A stretch of DNA of 64,000 nucleotides from Fulvivirga ulvae (GTDB lineage Bacteria > Bacteroidota > Bacteroidia > Cytophagales > Cyclobacteriaceae). This document shows positions 34,541 to 43,506 of the stretch, one piece after another. The notes below the pieces were generated by a model that ran no database searches, was not told the DNA's origin, and was given only the letters and a program-made list of their open reading frames with translations. Position numbers and translations under genes: made by a program. The stretch lies in NCBI RefSeq assembly GCF_021389975.1, contig NZ_CP089981.1, forward strand, positions 5,977,501-6,041,500, written 5' to 3'. Each line of letters begins with the position of its first letter. Positions within the stretch are counted from its first letter, which is position 1.

Positions 34541-36318
34541 CAAAACATACGTATGACTATGGCTTGATCGGTAACTGCTCCTATCAGGCGCATATTCACA
34601 AAAACACCAATATTGAATGGATGTGCTGGCCGCGTTTTGACAGCAGTTTTATCTTTGGAAAAATGCTGGATATCGACAAGGGTGGGGAATTTTCAATATT
34701 GCCTGATGGGGAAATAAAGGAAAGTAAACAATATTACCTGGAAAACACTAATATCCTCTGCACCGAGATCGCCTCAGAAGAGGGACGATACAGGGTAACA
34801 GATTTTGCTCCCCGTTTTCACCAATTCGACAGGTACTTTAAACCCCTGATGCTGATCAGAAAAGTTGAGCCTATTGAAGGTAGGCCGAGAGTAAAAGTTG
34901 CCTGCCACCCGGTAGGCGACTATGGAAACCTCAAGCCTACCCAATATGAAGCTAGTAACCACATTGAATACCTGGGTCTGGACAAAGAGGTAAGGTTAAC
35001 CACTAACTTTTCCCTGTCATATATAGTTCAGAACAACTATATCGTACTCAACGAAACCAAGTACCTGGCACTTACCTATGGTGCTCCTTTGGAAGCACCG
35101 TTAGTCAGTACTTGTGAAACCTTCCTTGACCGTACCAAGAGGTACTGGAGAGGATGGGTGAAAAACCTTAGTGTAAGTAATTTTCATCAGGCAGATATCA
35201 ACAGGTCTGCATTGGTACTGAAAATACACCAATACGAAGACACCGGTGCCATAATAGCAGCAGGTACCACAAGCTTACCTGAAGCCCCCGGTAGTGGAAG
35301 GAACTGGGACTACCGCTATTGCTGGATGCGGGATGCTTATTACACACTTACTGCTTTCAACAATATTGGTCACTTCGAAGAACTGGAGAGATATTTCAAC
35401 TATATCGTCAATATATCAGTTAAATCGAGAGAGCGGTTTCAGCCTCTTTATGGAATTACCGGTGAGGAAATGCTTACAGAGCGAACTTTGGATCTTAAAG
35501 GTTATCTCGGTAATCAGCCCGTAAGAATAGGCAACCAGGCTTTTACTCACGTACAAAACGACGTATACGGACAAATTTTGGCCGCCCTGCTCCCATTGTA
35601 CGTAGATCGTCGTTTCATCAATCTGGAGCGCTCGGATTCATTGCACCTGGTGTATGACATCCTCAAACAGATAGACCAGCTTATGCACGAGCCTGATGCC
35701 GGTCTTTGGGAGTTCAGAACGTTGAGCCAGTACCATTGCTATACCTACCTTTTCCACTGGACTGGAGCAAAAGCTGCCTATAAAATAGGTAAAATGTTTG
35801 GTGATGAGCGAATAACCCAATTGGCTGAAAAGCTTATTGCGGAGGCCTCGGAAAAGATTGAAGCATGTTTTGATGCAACAAGAGGTGTATATACACAGGC
35901 TATCGGTTCTAAAAACCTGGACGCCAGCAATCTGCAACTGATTATGATGGGTTACCTGGAAAATGGCTCCGAAGCTACACAAAAGCACCTTAGAGCCCTT
36001 GAAGTAGAGCTAAAATCCAATGAAGGACTATTTTACCGCTATAAACATGCAGATGATTTTGGAGAGCCTGAAACGACGTTTCTTATCTGTGCCTTTTGGC
36101 ATGTGGAAGCATTAACCTGCGCAGGACGTATCGATGAAGCGATAAAAGCATTTGAAAACTTACTGACTTATAGCAACCATCTAGGATTATTAAGTGAAGA
36201 TGTTGATGCTAAGACAGGCAGCCAGTGGGGTAATTTCCCCCAGGCTTACAGTCATGTAGGTTTAGTAAATGCTGCTTACAGAATAAGCAGAAAGCTGGAC
36301 AGGCCTAACTTTTTATAG
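34537..36318 (+). CDS. Glycoside hydrolase family 15 protein (glucoamylase/trehalase type)
   Basis: A 593-residue GH15 enzyme without a signal peptide, so cytosolic. The N-terminal beta domain (about 1-215) starts YDYGLIGNCSYQAHIHKNTNIEWMCWPRFD; the (alpha/alpha)6 barrel follows with GSGRNWDYRYCWMRDAYYTL near residues 250-270, the family hallmark, and a C-terminal ETTFLICAFWHVEAL. GH15 includes glucoamylase, glucodextranase and bacterial trehalase. Its position in a glucose kinase operon, converging with a trehalose synthesis gene (14-base overlap of the 3' ends), makes trehalose or maltodextrin plausible substrates. Confidence 0.92.
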   Translation: MTKHTYDYGLIGNCSYQAHIHKNTNIEWMCWPRFDSSFIFGKMLDIDKGGEFSILPDGEIKESKQYYLENTNILCTEIASEEGRYRVTDFAPRFHQFDRYFKPLMLIRKVEPIEGRPRVKVACHPVGDYGNLKPTQYEASNHIEYLGLDKEVRLTTNFSLSYIVQNNYIVLNETKYLALTYGAPLEAPLVSTCETFLDRTKRYWRGWVKNLSVSNFHQADINRSALVLKIHQYEDTGAIIAAGTTSLPEAPGSGRNWDYRYCWMRDAYYTLTAFNNIGHFEELERYFNYIVNISVKSRERFQPLYGITGEEMLTERTLDLKGYLGNQPVRIGNQAFTHVQNDVYGQILAALLPLYVDRRFINLERSDSLHLVYDILKQIDQLMHEPDAGLWEFRTLSQYHCYTYLFHWTGAKAAYKIGKMFGDERITQLAEKLIAEASEKIEACFDATRGVYTQAIGSKNLDASNLQLIMMGYLENGSEATQKHLRALEVELKSNEGLFYRYKHADDFGEPETTFLICAFWHVEALTCAGRIDEAIKAFENLLTYSNHLGLLSEDVDAKTGSQWGNFPQAYSHVGLVNAAYRISRKLDRPNFL

Positions 36319-38506
36319 GAGCTTTAGTCTGCGCGATCATTTTTTCAAGCAAGTCTCTGACTGCAAGATGGTCGCGCACGCTAAACCTGGCACCGGAACG
36401 CAAGTCGCCAACCTTAATGGTATAAGCATGTTTAGGCATGGCTTTAAAGGTGTCTTCATCGGTCCAGTCATCTCCGATAGCCATAATAAAATCGGCCTTA
36501 CTCTTTTCAATCCACCTGGCACTTGCTTTTCCCTTGTTTACTTCAAGATTTTTGATCTCCACTACTTTATTTCCTTCCAATACCTGAAGGTTCATGTTTA
36601 CAGAAAGGTACTTCAGATGGCTGATGATTTCCCTTGCCCTGAGTTCGCCAAGGCCCGTTTCAACCTTACGGTAATGCCATACCAGCGAATAGTCCTTCTC
36701 TTCAATGAAAGAGCGCGGTGTTTTATCACAATACATTTCCAGTATTGGCCTGATCTCCTCTTTCCAGGAACCATCCAGCGTGTCAATGGTTTTCCAGTCT
36801 CCTCCTTTCATACGTATCCATACACCATGTTCACCAACAAACTCTACATCAAAATGTCCGAGCCAGTTTTGAAGTGTATTTTTGTCCCGTCCACTGATCA
36901 TGATCACCTGAGTATTTTCCATGGCAGTCAAATCACTGATAATATCCAGCAACTGTTGGTCCGGTTTCGCTTTCTGAGGGTCACTGTTAAAAGGAACAAG
37001 TGTGCCGTCATAATCCAGAAAAAGTAACCTTTCCTTACTCTCCTCAAAGTCCTGCAGCAGCTTTGCTCTCATAGCTGGATCCATCACTTTGGTAGCCATC
37101 TTTTTTTGCTTGTCTTTTACCACGGTTAACCTGTCGAGGAATAGCTTCACCCAATGATGGATACTAAATTTTCTTAAAGTGTCCTGCATATAGTTCATAT
37201 GCGTTTCCTGCTCTTCTTCGGGCATGGTAAGAGCTTGATATATGGCATCCACTACCTGGTGCTTATCATTAGGGTTTACTATAATCGCCTCCGAAAGTTC
37301 TTTGGAAGCCCCGGCCATCTCACTCAGGATCAGCACTCCATGTTTATCTAATTTACTGGCAATAAATTCTTTACAAACCAGGTTCATTCCATCGCGCATC
37401 GGGGTCACCAATGCCACATCTGCCATTCTGTAGAAGGCTGAAAGATCCTCCAACGGGAATGATCTGTAAAAGTAATGGATTGGAGTCCAGTTCATCGAAC
37501 CGTATTTTCCATTGATTCTCCCCACCAAAAGGTCAACTTCCTCCTTCAGGTGTTTATATTTTTCAACGTTGTCCCTTGATGGCACTACAATCATCAACAG
37601 GGAGACCTTGCCCTGATACTCGGGATGTTTGCTAAGGAATATATCAAAAATCTGCAGGCGGGCAGGTATTCCTTTGGAGTAATCCAACCTATCAATGGAA
37701 AGCATTAACTTCTGATCTCCCAGTGATGTCCTGAACTTAACTTCACGGCTCAGGGTAGCAGGGGACGCCGCAGAAGCTGCATACTTGTCGTAATCAATAC
37801 CTATTGGAAAAGAATCCACAACAATGGTCCTTCTGTCGCGCATGATTTGGCCATGGTGATTACCTATGAAATTGATCCTGCTTACAGAACTAAGAAAGTG
37901 CCGCATGTCATCATAAGTATGGAAACCAATGAGATCAGAGCCCAGCACTCCGTCGAGCAGCTCTCTTCTCCAGGGAAGCAGGCGGAATACCTCAAAGGAT
38001 GGAAAAGGAATGTGAAGAAAGAATCCGATACTGGCATCAGGGAGCTTTTGCCGGATCATATCAGGCAAGAGCATCAGCTGGTAATCATGAACCCATATTG
38101 TATCATCAGGATTTGCTACTGCAACAACTTCATCACAGAACTTTTGATTTACTTTCTGATATTCAAGCCAATAAGATTTTTTATATAAAGCATACTGATT
38201 AAAATAATGGAATGTTGGCCATAATGTTTCATTACTAAAGCCTTCATAATAAAGCTTTATTTCATCTTCGGTTAAAAAGACAGGCCACATGTTTTCATCC
38301 TTGAGCCGGGCTGTTGCCTCATTTTTGTTATCCTCGTCCTGAAAATACAGACCGGGCCATCCAACCCATACATTATCACCTTCCTTGTAAATCGAACCCA
38401 GACCTGTAGCCAGACCGCCTTCACTCGGCTTGTATTGTAATTCTCCTTTATTGTCTTTTTGTACTTTAACCGGAAGTCTGTTTGAAACTATTATTGTTCT
38501 TGCCAT
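36305..38506 (-). CDS. Bifunctional trehalose-6-phosphate synthase/phosphatase (OtsA-OtsB fusion)
   Basis: This 733-residue fusion makes trehalose from UDP-glucose and glucose 6-phosphate. Residues 1-470 are a GT20 synthase: SNRLPVKVQ, GGLATGLGSIYKEGDNVWVG, WVHDYQLMLLPDMIR and IPFPSFEVFRLLPWRRELL are signature sequences. Residues about 490-733 are a HAD phosphatase: LFLDYDGTLVPF with the nucleophile Asp, MISGRDK, GEHGVW and GDDWTDEDTF. The order matches other bacterial and eukaryotic fusions. Trehalose protects against osmotic and drying stress. It runs head-on into the GH15 gene. Confidence 0.96.
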   Translation of the reverse strand: MARTIIVSNRLPVKVQKDNKGELQYKPSEGGLATGLGSIYKEGDNVWVGWPGLYFQDEDNKNEATARLKDENMWPVFLTEDEIKLYYEGFSNETLWPTFHYFNQYALYKKSYWLEYQKVNQKFCDEVVAVANPDDTIWVHDYQLMLLPDMIRQKLPDASIGFFLHIPFPSFEVFRLLPWRRELLDGVLGSDLIGFHTYDDMRHFLSSVSRINFIGNHHGQIMRDRRTIVVDSFPIGIDYDKYAASAASPATLSREVKFRTSLGDQKLMLSIDRLDYSKGIPARLQIFDIFLSKHPEYQGKVSLLMIVVPSRDNVEKYKHLKEEVDLLVGRINGKYGSMNWTPIHYFYRSFPLEDLSAFYRMADVALVTPMRDGMNLVCKEFIASKLDKHGVLILSEMAGASKELSEAIIVNPNDKHQVVDAIYQALTMPEEEQETHMNYMQDTLRKFSIHHWVKLFLDRLTVVKDKQKKMATKVMDPAMRAKLLQDFEESKERLLFLDYDGTLVPFNSDPQKAKPDQQLLDIISDLTAMENTQVIMISGRDKNTLQNWLGHFDVEFVGEHGVWIRMKGGDWKTIDTLDGSWKEEIRPILEMYCDKTPRSFIEEKDYSLVWHYRKVETGLGELRAREIISHLKYLSVNMNLQVLEGNKVVEIKNLEVNKGKASARWIEKSKADFIMAIGDDWTDEDTFKAMPKHAYTIKVGDLRSGARFSVRDHLAVRDLLEKMIAQTKAPIKS

Positions 38507-38692
38507 GTCATGAATATACCAAATGAATTTGTAATGAGAAAAGAGTTAAAGCCAAACTATCTTCAATTTAACAGGCAAACCATCCGTTGGTTTACCATTT
38601 TATATGGTTTGCACTAAACTCGCAAACGTTTACAATGAGCATGGGGAAACTCAGGGTATTTATAAAAAAACAAAAAGTGTGCTTATGCTTTT

Positions 38693-39697
38693 TTAGTCAG
38701 CCTCAAGTTCTGCTACACTTCTTGGTGAATATTTAGCTGCCATTTCCGCAATAGCCCTGATATGATCAGGCGTAGTGCCACAACAACCACCAATAATATT
38801 AATTAGTCCTTCTTTCAAGAACACTTCTATCTGCGAGGCCATTGCCTCCGGAGTTTCATCATATTCTCCAAACTCATTAGGCAAGCCTGCATTCGGGTGA
38901 GCGCTTACAAAGAAATGAGAATCCTTTGCAAGAACTTGTAAATATGGTCTGAGGTCTTTTGCTCCCAAGGCACAGTTCAGGCCTATACTGAGCAATGGCA
39001 TATGCTCCAAAGAAATAAGAAAAGCCTGTGTGGTCTGGCCAGAAAGAGTTCTGCCACTGGCATCCGTAATGGTACCTGATACCATCACGGGTATCTCTTT
39101 TCCAGTCTCATCAAAAAGCGCTGATATGCCAAAAAGTGCTGCTTTGGCATTTAGCGTGTCAAAAACTGTTTCAACCAGCAGCATGTCTACGCCACCATCA
39201 ATAAGCGCTTTCGCCTGCTCCTTATATGCTTGTGCAAGTTCATCAAAGCTCACCCCACGAAATCCAGGGTTATTAACGTCTGGCGATATTGATGCTGTTT
39301 TATTTGTTGGGCCAATGGAACCGGCAACAAATCTTGGCTTATCAGGCTCTGTTGCAGTAAATTCATCAGCAACTTCACGTGCTATCCTGGCCGATTGATA
39401 GTTGATTTCGTAAACAGCGTCCTCCAAATGATAGTCAGCCTGGGCTATGGTGGTACTGCTAAAAGTGTTGGTTTCTGCAATATCAGCACCAGCCTGAAAA
39501 TACTTTCTATGAATATCTTTTATTATGTCAGGTCTGGTGATTGAAAGGAGATCATTATTACCTTTAAGAAGGTGGTCATGATCTTTGAATTTTTTACCAC
39601 GAAAATCATCTTCTGTTAATGTATGACGCTGGATCATGGTACCCATGGCACCGTCCAGAACTAATATTCGCTTTGAAAGTATTTCCTGTATTGTCAT
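38693..39697 (-). CDS. Homocysteine S-methyltransferase family protein (MetH N-terminal domain type)
   Basis: A 334-residue stand-alone Hcy-binding domain. It opens with KRILVLDGAMGTMIQRH as in MetH, and has zinc ligands in IGLNCALGA and in GGCCGTTPDHI near the C-terminus. In many Bacteroidota methionine synthase is split into this domain and a second protein with folate and cobalamin domains. That partner is not in the window, so it must be elsewhere or the protein uses another methyl donor. The 186 bases before the OtsAB gene contain no strong terminator. Confidence 0.92.
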   Translation of the reverse strand: MTIQEILSKRILVLDGAMGTMIQRHTLTEDDFRGKKFKDHDHLLKGNNDLLSITRPDIIKDIHRKYFQAGADIAETNTFSSTTIAQADYHLEDAVYEINYQSARIAREVADEFTATEPDKPRFVAGSIGPTNKTASISPDVNNPGFRGVSFDELAQAYKEQAKALIDGGVDMLLVETVFDTLNAKAALFGISALFDETGKEIPVMVSGTITDASGRTLSGQTTQAFLISLEHMPLLSIGLNCALGAKDLRPYLQVLAKDSHFFVSAHPNAGLPNEFGEYDETPEAMASQIEVFLKEGLINIIGGCCGTTPDHIRAIAEMAAKYSPRSVAELEAD

Positions 39698-39715
39698 TTT
39701 ACCCTTACTGAAAGT

Positions 39716-39952
39716 TTAACACTCAAAACCAATGGCAACCCTGGTTTCCTCATAATTTCCAAAATACAGATTATCAAACGTAACCCTCATTTTCATTACA
39801 CCCACCGCATCTATCTCCTCAACCGATATCAATTCTATCAGGAACCTCAGAGATAAATACCTTTGCAGGCCTATACGGTATATCAACAAATAAATGATAC
39901 TCTTATCCTTACCTCTACTTGCTGGCCCTATTGACAATCCCAGTGGTTGCAA
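39716..39952 (-). pseudogene. Decayed gene remnant, family not recognised
   Basis: Two protein-like stretches lie in different frames on the minus strand. One (39819-39903) reads EYHLFVDIPYRPAKVFISEV and on to DRIDIG before a stop. The other (39716 to about 39820) reads VEEIDAVGVMKMRVTFDNLY to a natural stop. They join end to end with a frame change, as a frameshifted gene would. Further upstream the frame breaks again (GPASRGKDK). The single open frame 39716-39952 is thus probably not a working gene. I do not recognise the family. Confidence 0.4.
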
Positions 39953-40293
39953 TCGAATCCAAAGGTAGCTGTTTTATCATTTTTCCACCTATTATAATTA
40001 AAAGAAAGAGATAGATGGTACATCTCTTTGCCATCTGGCAATACTTGGCATAAAGTAATATTTTGAGCCAGACTTTAGTTTTTAACCTCACCTTGGATAA
40101 AATCTATACCACTCAAAAGGTTGTTATGTGTATATATGTGTAGACAGCCACAAAAATAAGAAACTCAAGAAAAAGCACTTTACATGCCTCATTATGCTAA
40201 GAACAAGATTAATTTAAATAAAGAAATCAATTTGAAAAATTGATAGCTAAATTTTATTATTTAGTTTTGGTTCAAGGTATAAAAAGCATCAAT
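39953..40293. other. AT-rich gap before the Ppx/GppA gene, nothing clear
   Basis: Apart from the upstream end of the gene remnant, I see no coding frame, hairpin or repeat. It should contain the promoter of the Ppx/GppA gene, but no TAnnTTTG box with proper spacing was found by eye. Confidence 0.3.
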
Positions 40294-41193
40294 TTGAAAC
40301 TAGCAGCTATAGATATCGGATCGAACGCCATAAGATTACAGGTGACCAATACGATACGGACCAAAGGGCAACTGAATTTCAAAAAACTAGAATATGTAAG
40401 GTTTCCTCTCCGGTTGGGGCAGGATGTTTTTAATACGGGAAGTATAAGTCCTTCCAAAAAGGCTAAATTCAAAAAGTTAATGAAAGCCTTTAAGCTGCTC
40501 ATTGATCTTTATGAAGTAGACGACTATATGGCATGCGCCACTTCCGCCATGAGAGAATCTAAAAACGGAATGGAAATAGTAAAGGAAATTGAGGAAGATG
40601 TAAAACTAAAGATCCGGGTGATTGATGGTAAAAATGAAGCTCTTCTGATCAATAATGCCATTAGTTCGTTTCTTGATAAAAAGAAGAACTACCTTCATAT
40701 TGATGTGGGTGGTGGAAGCACGGAGCTGACTATTATTAAAGGAGGCAGGAAAGTAGAATCAAGGTCCTTTAAAATAGGATCGGTCAGAAGGCTGGAGCAT
40801 AATGATTCGCCAATTATTTGGAGAAACATGAAAAAATGGGTGTCCGAAAAAATGGTAGAATATAAGGACAAGATAACTGCGGTTGGTACCGGGGGCAATA
40901 TTAATAAGATTTTTGAGCTGGCCCAGAAATCTCCTGGCGATAAAATGTCGCTGACTAAAGTCAAAGAGGTCCAGACATTTATCAGGGGATTAAGCATGGA
41001 TGACCGGATCAATGAACTACAGCTTAATCCTGACCGTGCGGACGTGATCATACCTGCATCAGAAATTTATATAGCCGTAATGGAATGGGCGGGAGCCAAA
41101 AACATTATTGTACCTGACGTAGGCCTCAAAGATGGCATAATGCAACACCTCTATGAACGCAACACCAACAAGCAAACGATCAAGTTCAGCTAG
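40294..41193 (+). CDS. Ppx/GppA family exopolyphosphatase
   Basis: This 299-residue protein is counted from TTG 40294, which gives MKLAAIDIGSNAIRL, the family's usual beginning; an in-frame TTG at 40240 would add 18 residues. ASKHA-fold motifs: AAIDIGSNAIRLQV (phosphate 1), CATSAMRESKNG, and DVGGGSTELTIIKGG (phosphate 2). The family hydrolyses polyphosphate or pppGpp. The short length lacks the HD-like C-terminal domain of E. coli Ppx. Its stop abuts the end of the convergent ppk1 gene with no spacer, a strong contextual link to polyphosphate. Confidence 0.9.
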   Translation: MKLAAIDIGSNAIRLQVTNTIRTKGQLNFKKLEYVRFPLRLGQDVFNTGSISPSKKAKFKKLMKAFKLLIDLYEVDDYMACATSAMRESKNGMEIVKEIEEDVKLKIRVIDGKNEALLINNAISSFLDKKKNYLHIDVGGGSTELTIIKGGRKVESRSFKIGSVRRLEHNDSPIIWRNMKKWVSEKMVEYKDKITAVGTGGNINKIFELAQKSPGDKMSLTKVKEVQTFIRGLSMDDRINELQLNPDRADVIIPASEIYIAVMEWAGAKNIIVPDVGLKDGIMQHLYERNTNKQTIKFS

Positions 41194-43383
41194 TTAACTT
41201 TTATCAAGGTCAGGTATATACCTTTTTTCTTCAACGGTTTCCTCAGGCAACTTCTTTTGGCCGGGCTTTTTTAATGCCAGATCAAGATCTAACAGTGTAT
41301 CCCTTATAACATTATAGAACTCTTTATGGATGTTGAATTCGGGTTCACCATCCGGATGTTTTTTACTGTAAGTTCCATCTTCATGCATTACATAGCTATT
41401 TACATTATCCTTAAGATTGTATTGTAAAATATTGATTATTTGCCTTTTAAGAAGATCATCCGTAATCATAAAGAGAGATTCCAGTCGTCGTTCAAAACTA
41501 CGCACCATCATATCTGCGCTTCCGATATACACTTTAGAATCACCATTGCCATGAAAATAATAAATACGTGAATGCTCAAGGTACTGCCCTACGATAGATA
41601 TAACCTGAATATTCTCACTAAGCCCGGCCCGGCCCGGCCTCAAACAGCACATTCCTCTTACTATCAGTTTAATCGACACCCCCGCCTGAGAGGCTGCATA
41701 CAGCTCATCTATGGATTCCTTATCCTGTAAAGAGTTGATCTTGATCACAATACCTGATGGCAGACCTTTTCTGGCATTTTCAGCCTCTGCCTTTATAAGC
41801 TCAACCAGCTGCTGACGCATATCTTTTGGGGCCGTGATCAGGTTCAGGTATACATTGGGCATGGAGTGACCGGTTATAACATTAAAGAACTCGGACACAT
41901 CATGGGCATAGACCTCGTTGGTGGTTAACAAACCAAGGTCTGTATAAAATTTTGATGTTGATTCATTGTAGTTACCACTGGAGAGGTGTACATACCGCGT
42001 TACTTTTTCTCCTTCTTTTCTTACAATAAGTAGTAGCTTGGTATGGGTTTTAAAGCTGCTTATACCATAAATCACAAAGCAACCTGCCTTTTGCAGTCTT
42101 TGTGCCTCACGGAGGTTATTTTCTTCATCAAAACGTGCCTTTACCTCAAACAATACGGAAACGTGCTTGCCATTTTCCGCTGCTTTAAGCAAAGCTGCTG
42201 TAACCCGGCTATCTTTAGCCAGTCTGTATATAGTGATTTTAATTGCCAGAACGCCTGCATCTTCAGCGGCTTTCTCCAAAAGTTCAAGTACAGGCTCAAT
42301 GCTATTGTAAGGATGGTGCAACAAAACATCCCGTTCATTTAACACATCCAGGATATTGTAATCGTGAATTTCCGGGTAGCTTAGCGGGGGTACTGCTACA
42401 GGCATTTCCATCCTGAGATCTCTAAATTGAGGGTGATTAACAATTTGTAAGAGCCCGGTGAAATCCAGCAGGCTTTTCCTCTTTATTTTAAAGATATTGT
42501 CATCATCAATATCCCATCTTTCCTTAAGCACTTTAAGCATCCATGAATCCGGTCTGCCTGAAACTTCAAGTCTCACCACACGACCTGTTCTTCTGGTTTT
42601 GAGCTTTTTCTTTAGTTCTTCAAGGAAGTTTGCTTCAATATCATCACTCTCTTCCAGGGTAAAATCGCCATTTCTTGTTATTCTAAAGAGGTTAACGGAC
42701 AAGACCTCCACATTTCTAAAGAGATGTTTAATGTTGTTGCGGATAATATCCTCTACCGGAACAAAGTGTACAACTTCGTCTCTTTCAATTTCCAGAAACT
42801 TAGGAAGGTTCGAAGGTATCTGTATAAAAGATAGCTTCTTGTAGTCCACACTGCCATCCTCAGCCTTGGTGACTACACCAAACACCAACCTGTTGGATAT
42901 AAGAATCGGGAACGTATGATAGTTATCATATGCCATCGGCGTAAGCATAGGGTAAATCGTCGTTTCAAAGTAACTGTTTACTCTGCCTTTTTCCGCGCTT
43001 GTTAAATTTTTATAAGTGGTAATGGAAAAGTCATGCTGCTCAAACAGAGGCATGAGTTCATTCATGAAGAGACTATGCTGTTGATGAGAAAATTGTTTGG
43101 TACGAGTGAAAATTACCTGCCTGAACTGAATTTCTTTAAGACCTGAATAGTCTATTCTGGGTTTGTTATAGTCCAGGTAGTTATACAAGCTACCTACCCT
43201 GATTGTGAAAAACTCATCCAAATTAGATTCTGTAATGGCCAAAAATCTTAACCTTTCAATAATACTTTTGTCAGGATCCCTGGCTTGGTCCAGTACCCGG
43301 TCATTAAATTTGAGCCAGCTCAAATCCCTGCTGACATAATCACTCTGGGCTATTTGCTTTTTAATCTTTTCTGGTAACATCAT
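41194..43383 (-). CDS. ppk1: Polyphosphate kinase 1
   Basis: This PPK1 is about 729 residues long and polymerises the gamma-phosphate of ATP into polyphosphate. The N-terminal domain has SRDLSWLKFNDRVLDQARD. The catalytic core has the phosphorylated His in FKTHTKLLLIVR and nearby RYVHLSSGNYNESTSKFYTD, and the second phospholipase D-like site has SRIYYFHGNGDSKVYIGSAD. I start it at ATG 43383 (MMLPEKIKKQ) because the earlier in-frame ATG at 43425 adds a Cys/Phe-rich leader unlike relatives. It is paired tail to tail with the Ppx-type gene. Confidence 0.96.
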   Translation of the reverse strand: MMLPEKIKKQIAQSDYVSRDLSWLKFNDRVLDQARDPDKSIIERLRFLAITESNLDEFFTIRVGSLYNYLDYNKPRIDYSGLKEIQFRQVIFTRTKQFSHQQHSLFMNELMPLFEQHDFSITTYKNLTSAEKGRVNSYFETTIYPMLTPMAYDNYHTFPILISNRLVFGVVTKAEDGSVDYKKLSFIQIPSNLPKFLEIERDEVVHFVPVEDIIRNNIKHLFRNVEVLSVNLFRITRNGDFTLEESDDIEANFLEELKKKLKTRRTGRVVRLEVSGRPDSWMLKVLKERWDIDDDNIFKIKRKSLLDFTGLLQIVNHPQFRDLRMEMPVAVPPLSYPEIHDYNILDVLNERDVLLHHPYNSIEPVLELLEKAAEDAGVLAIKITIYRLAKDSRVTAALLKAAENGKHVSVLFEVKARFDEENNLREAQRLQKAGCFVIYGISSFKTHTKLLLIVRKEGEKVTRYVHLSSGNYNESTSKFYTDLGLLTTNEVYAHDVSEFFNVITGHSMPNVYLNLITAPKDMRQQLVELIKAEAENARKGLPSGIVIKINSLQDKESIDELYAASQAGVSIKLIVRGMCCLRPGRAGLSENIQVISIVGQYLEHSRIYYFHGNGDSKVYIGSADMMVRSFERRLESLFMITDDLLKRQIINILQYNLKDNVNSYVMHEDGTYSKKHPDGEPEFNIHKEFYNVIRDTLLDLDLALKKPGQKKLPEETVEEKRYIPDLDKS

Positions 43384-43455
43384 ATCTCGAACAAAATAAT
43401 CATCTGTGTTCAAACAAAAAACCAATCACGAAAAGTTTTTATCCTCTAAAAACAG

Positions 43456-43486
43456 GAAAAGGGTTCCAGTCAACAGAACCCTTTTC
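43456..43486 (-). terminator. Terminator of gyrB
   Basis: GAAAAGGGTTC/GAACCCTTTTC (43456-43466 and 43476-43486), an 11-bp perfect stem with a 9-base loop, lies 20 bases after the gyrB stop. Confidence 0.8.
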
Positions 43487-43506
43487 AGATTGGTGTTTTA
43501 CCTATC

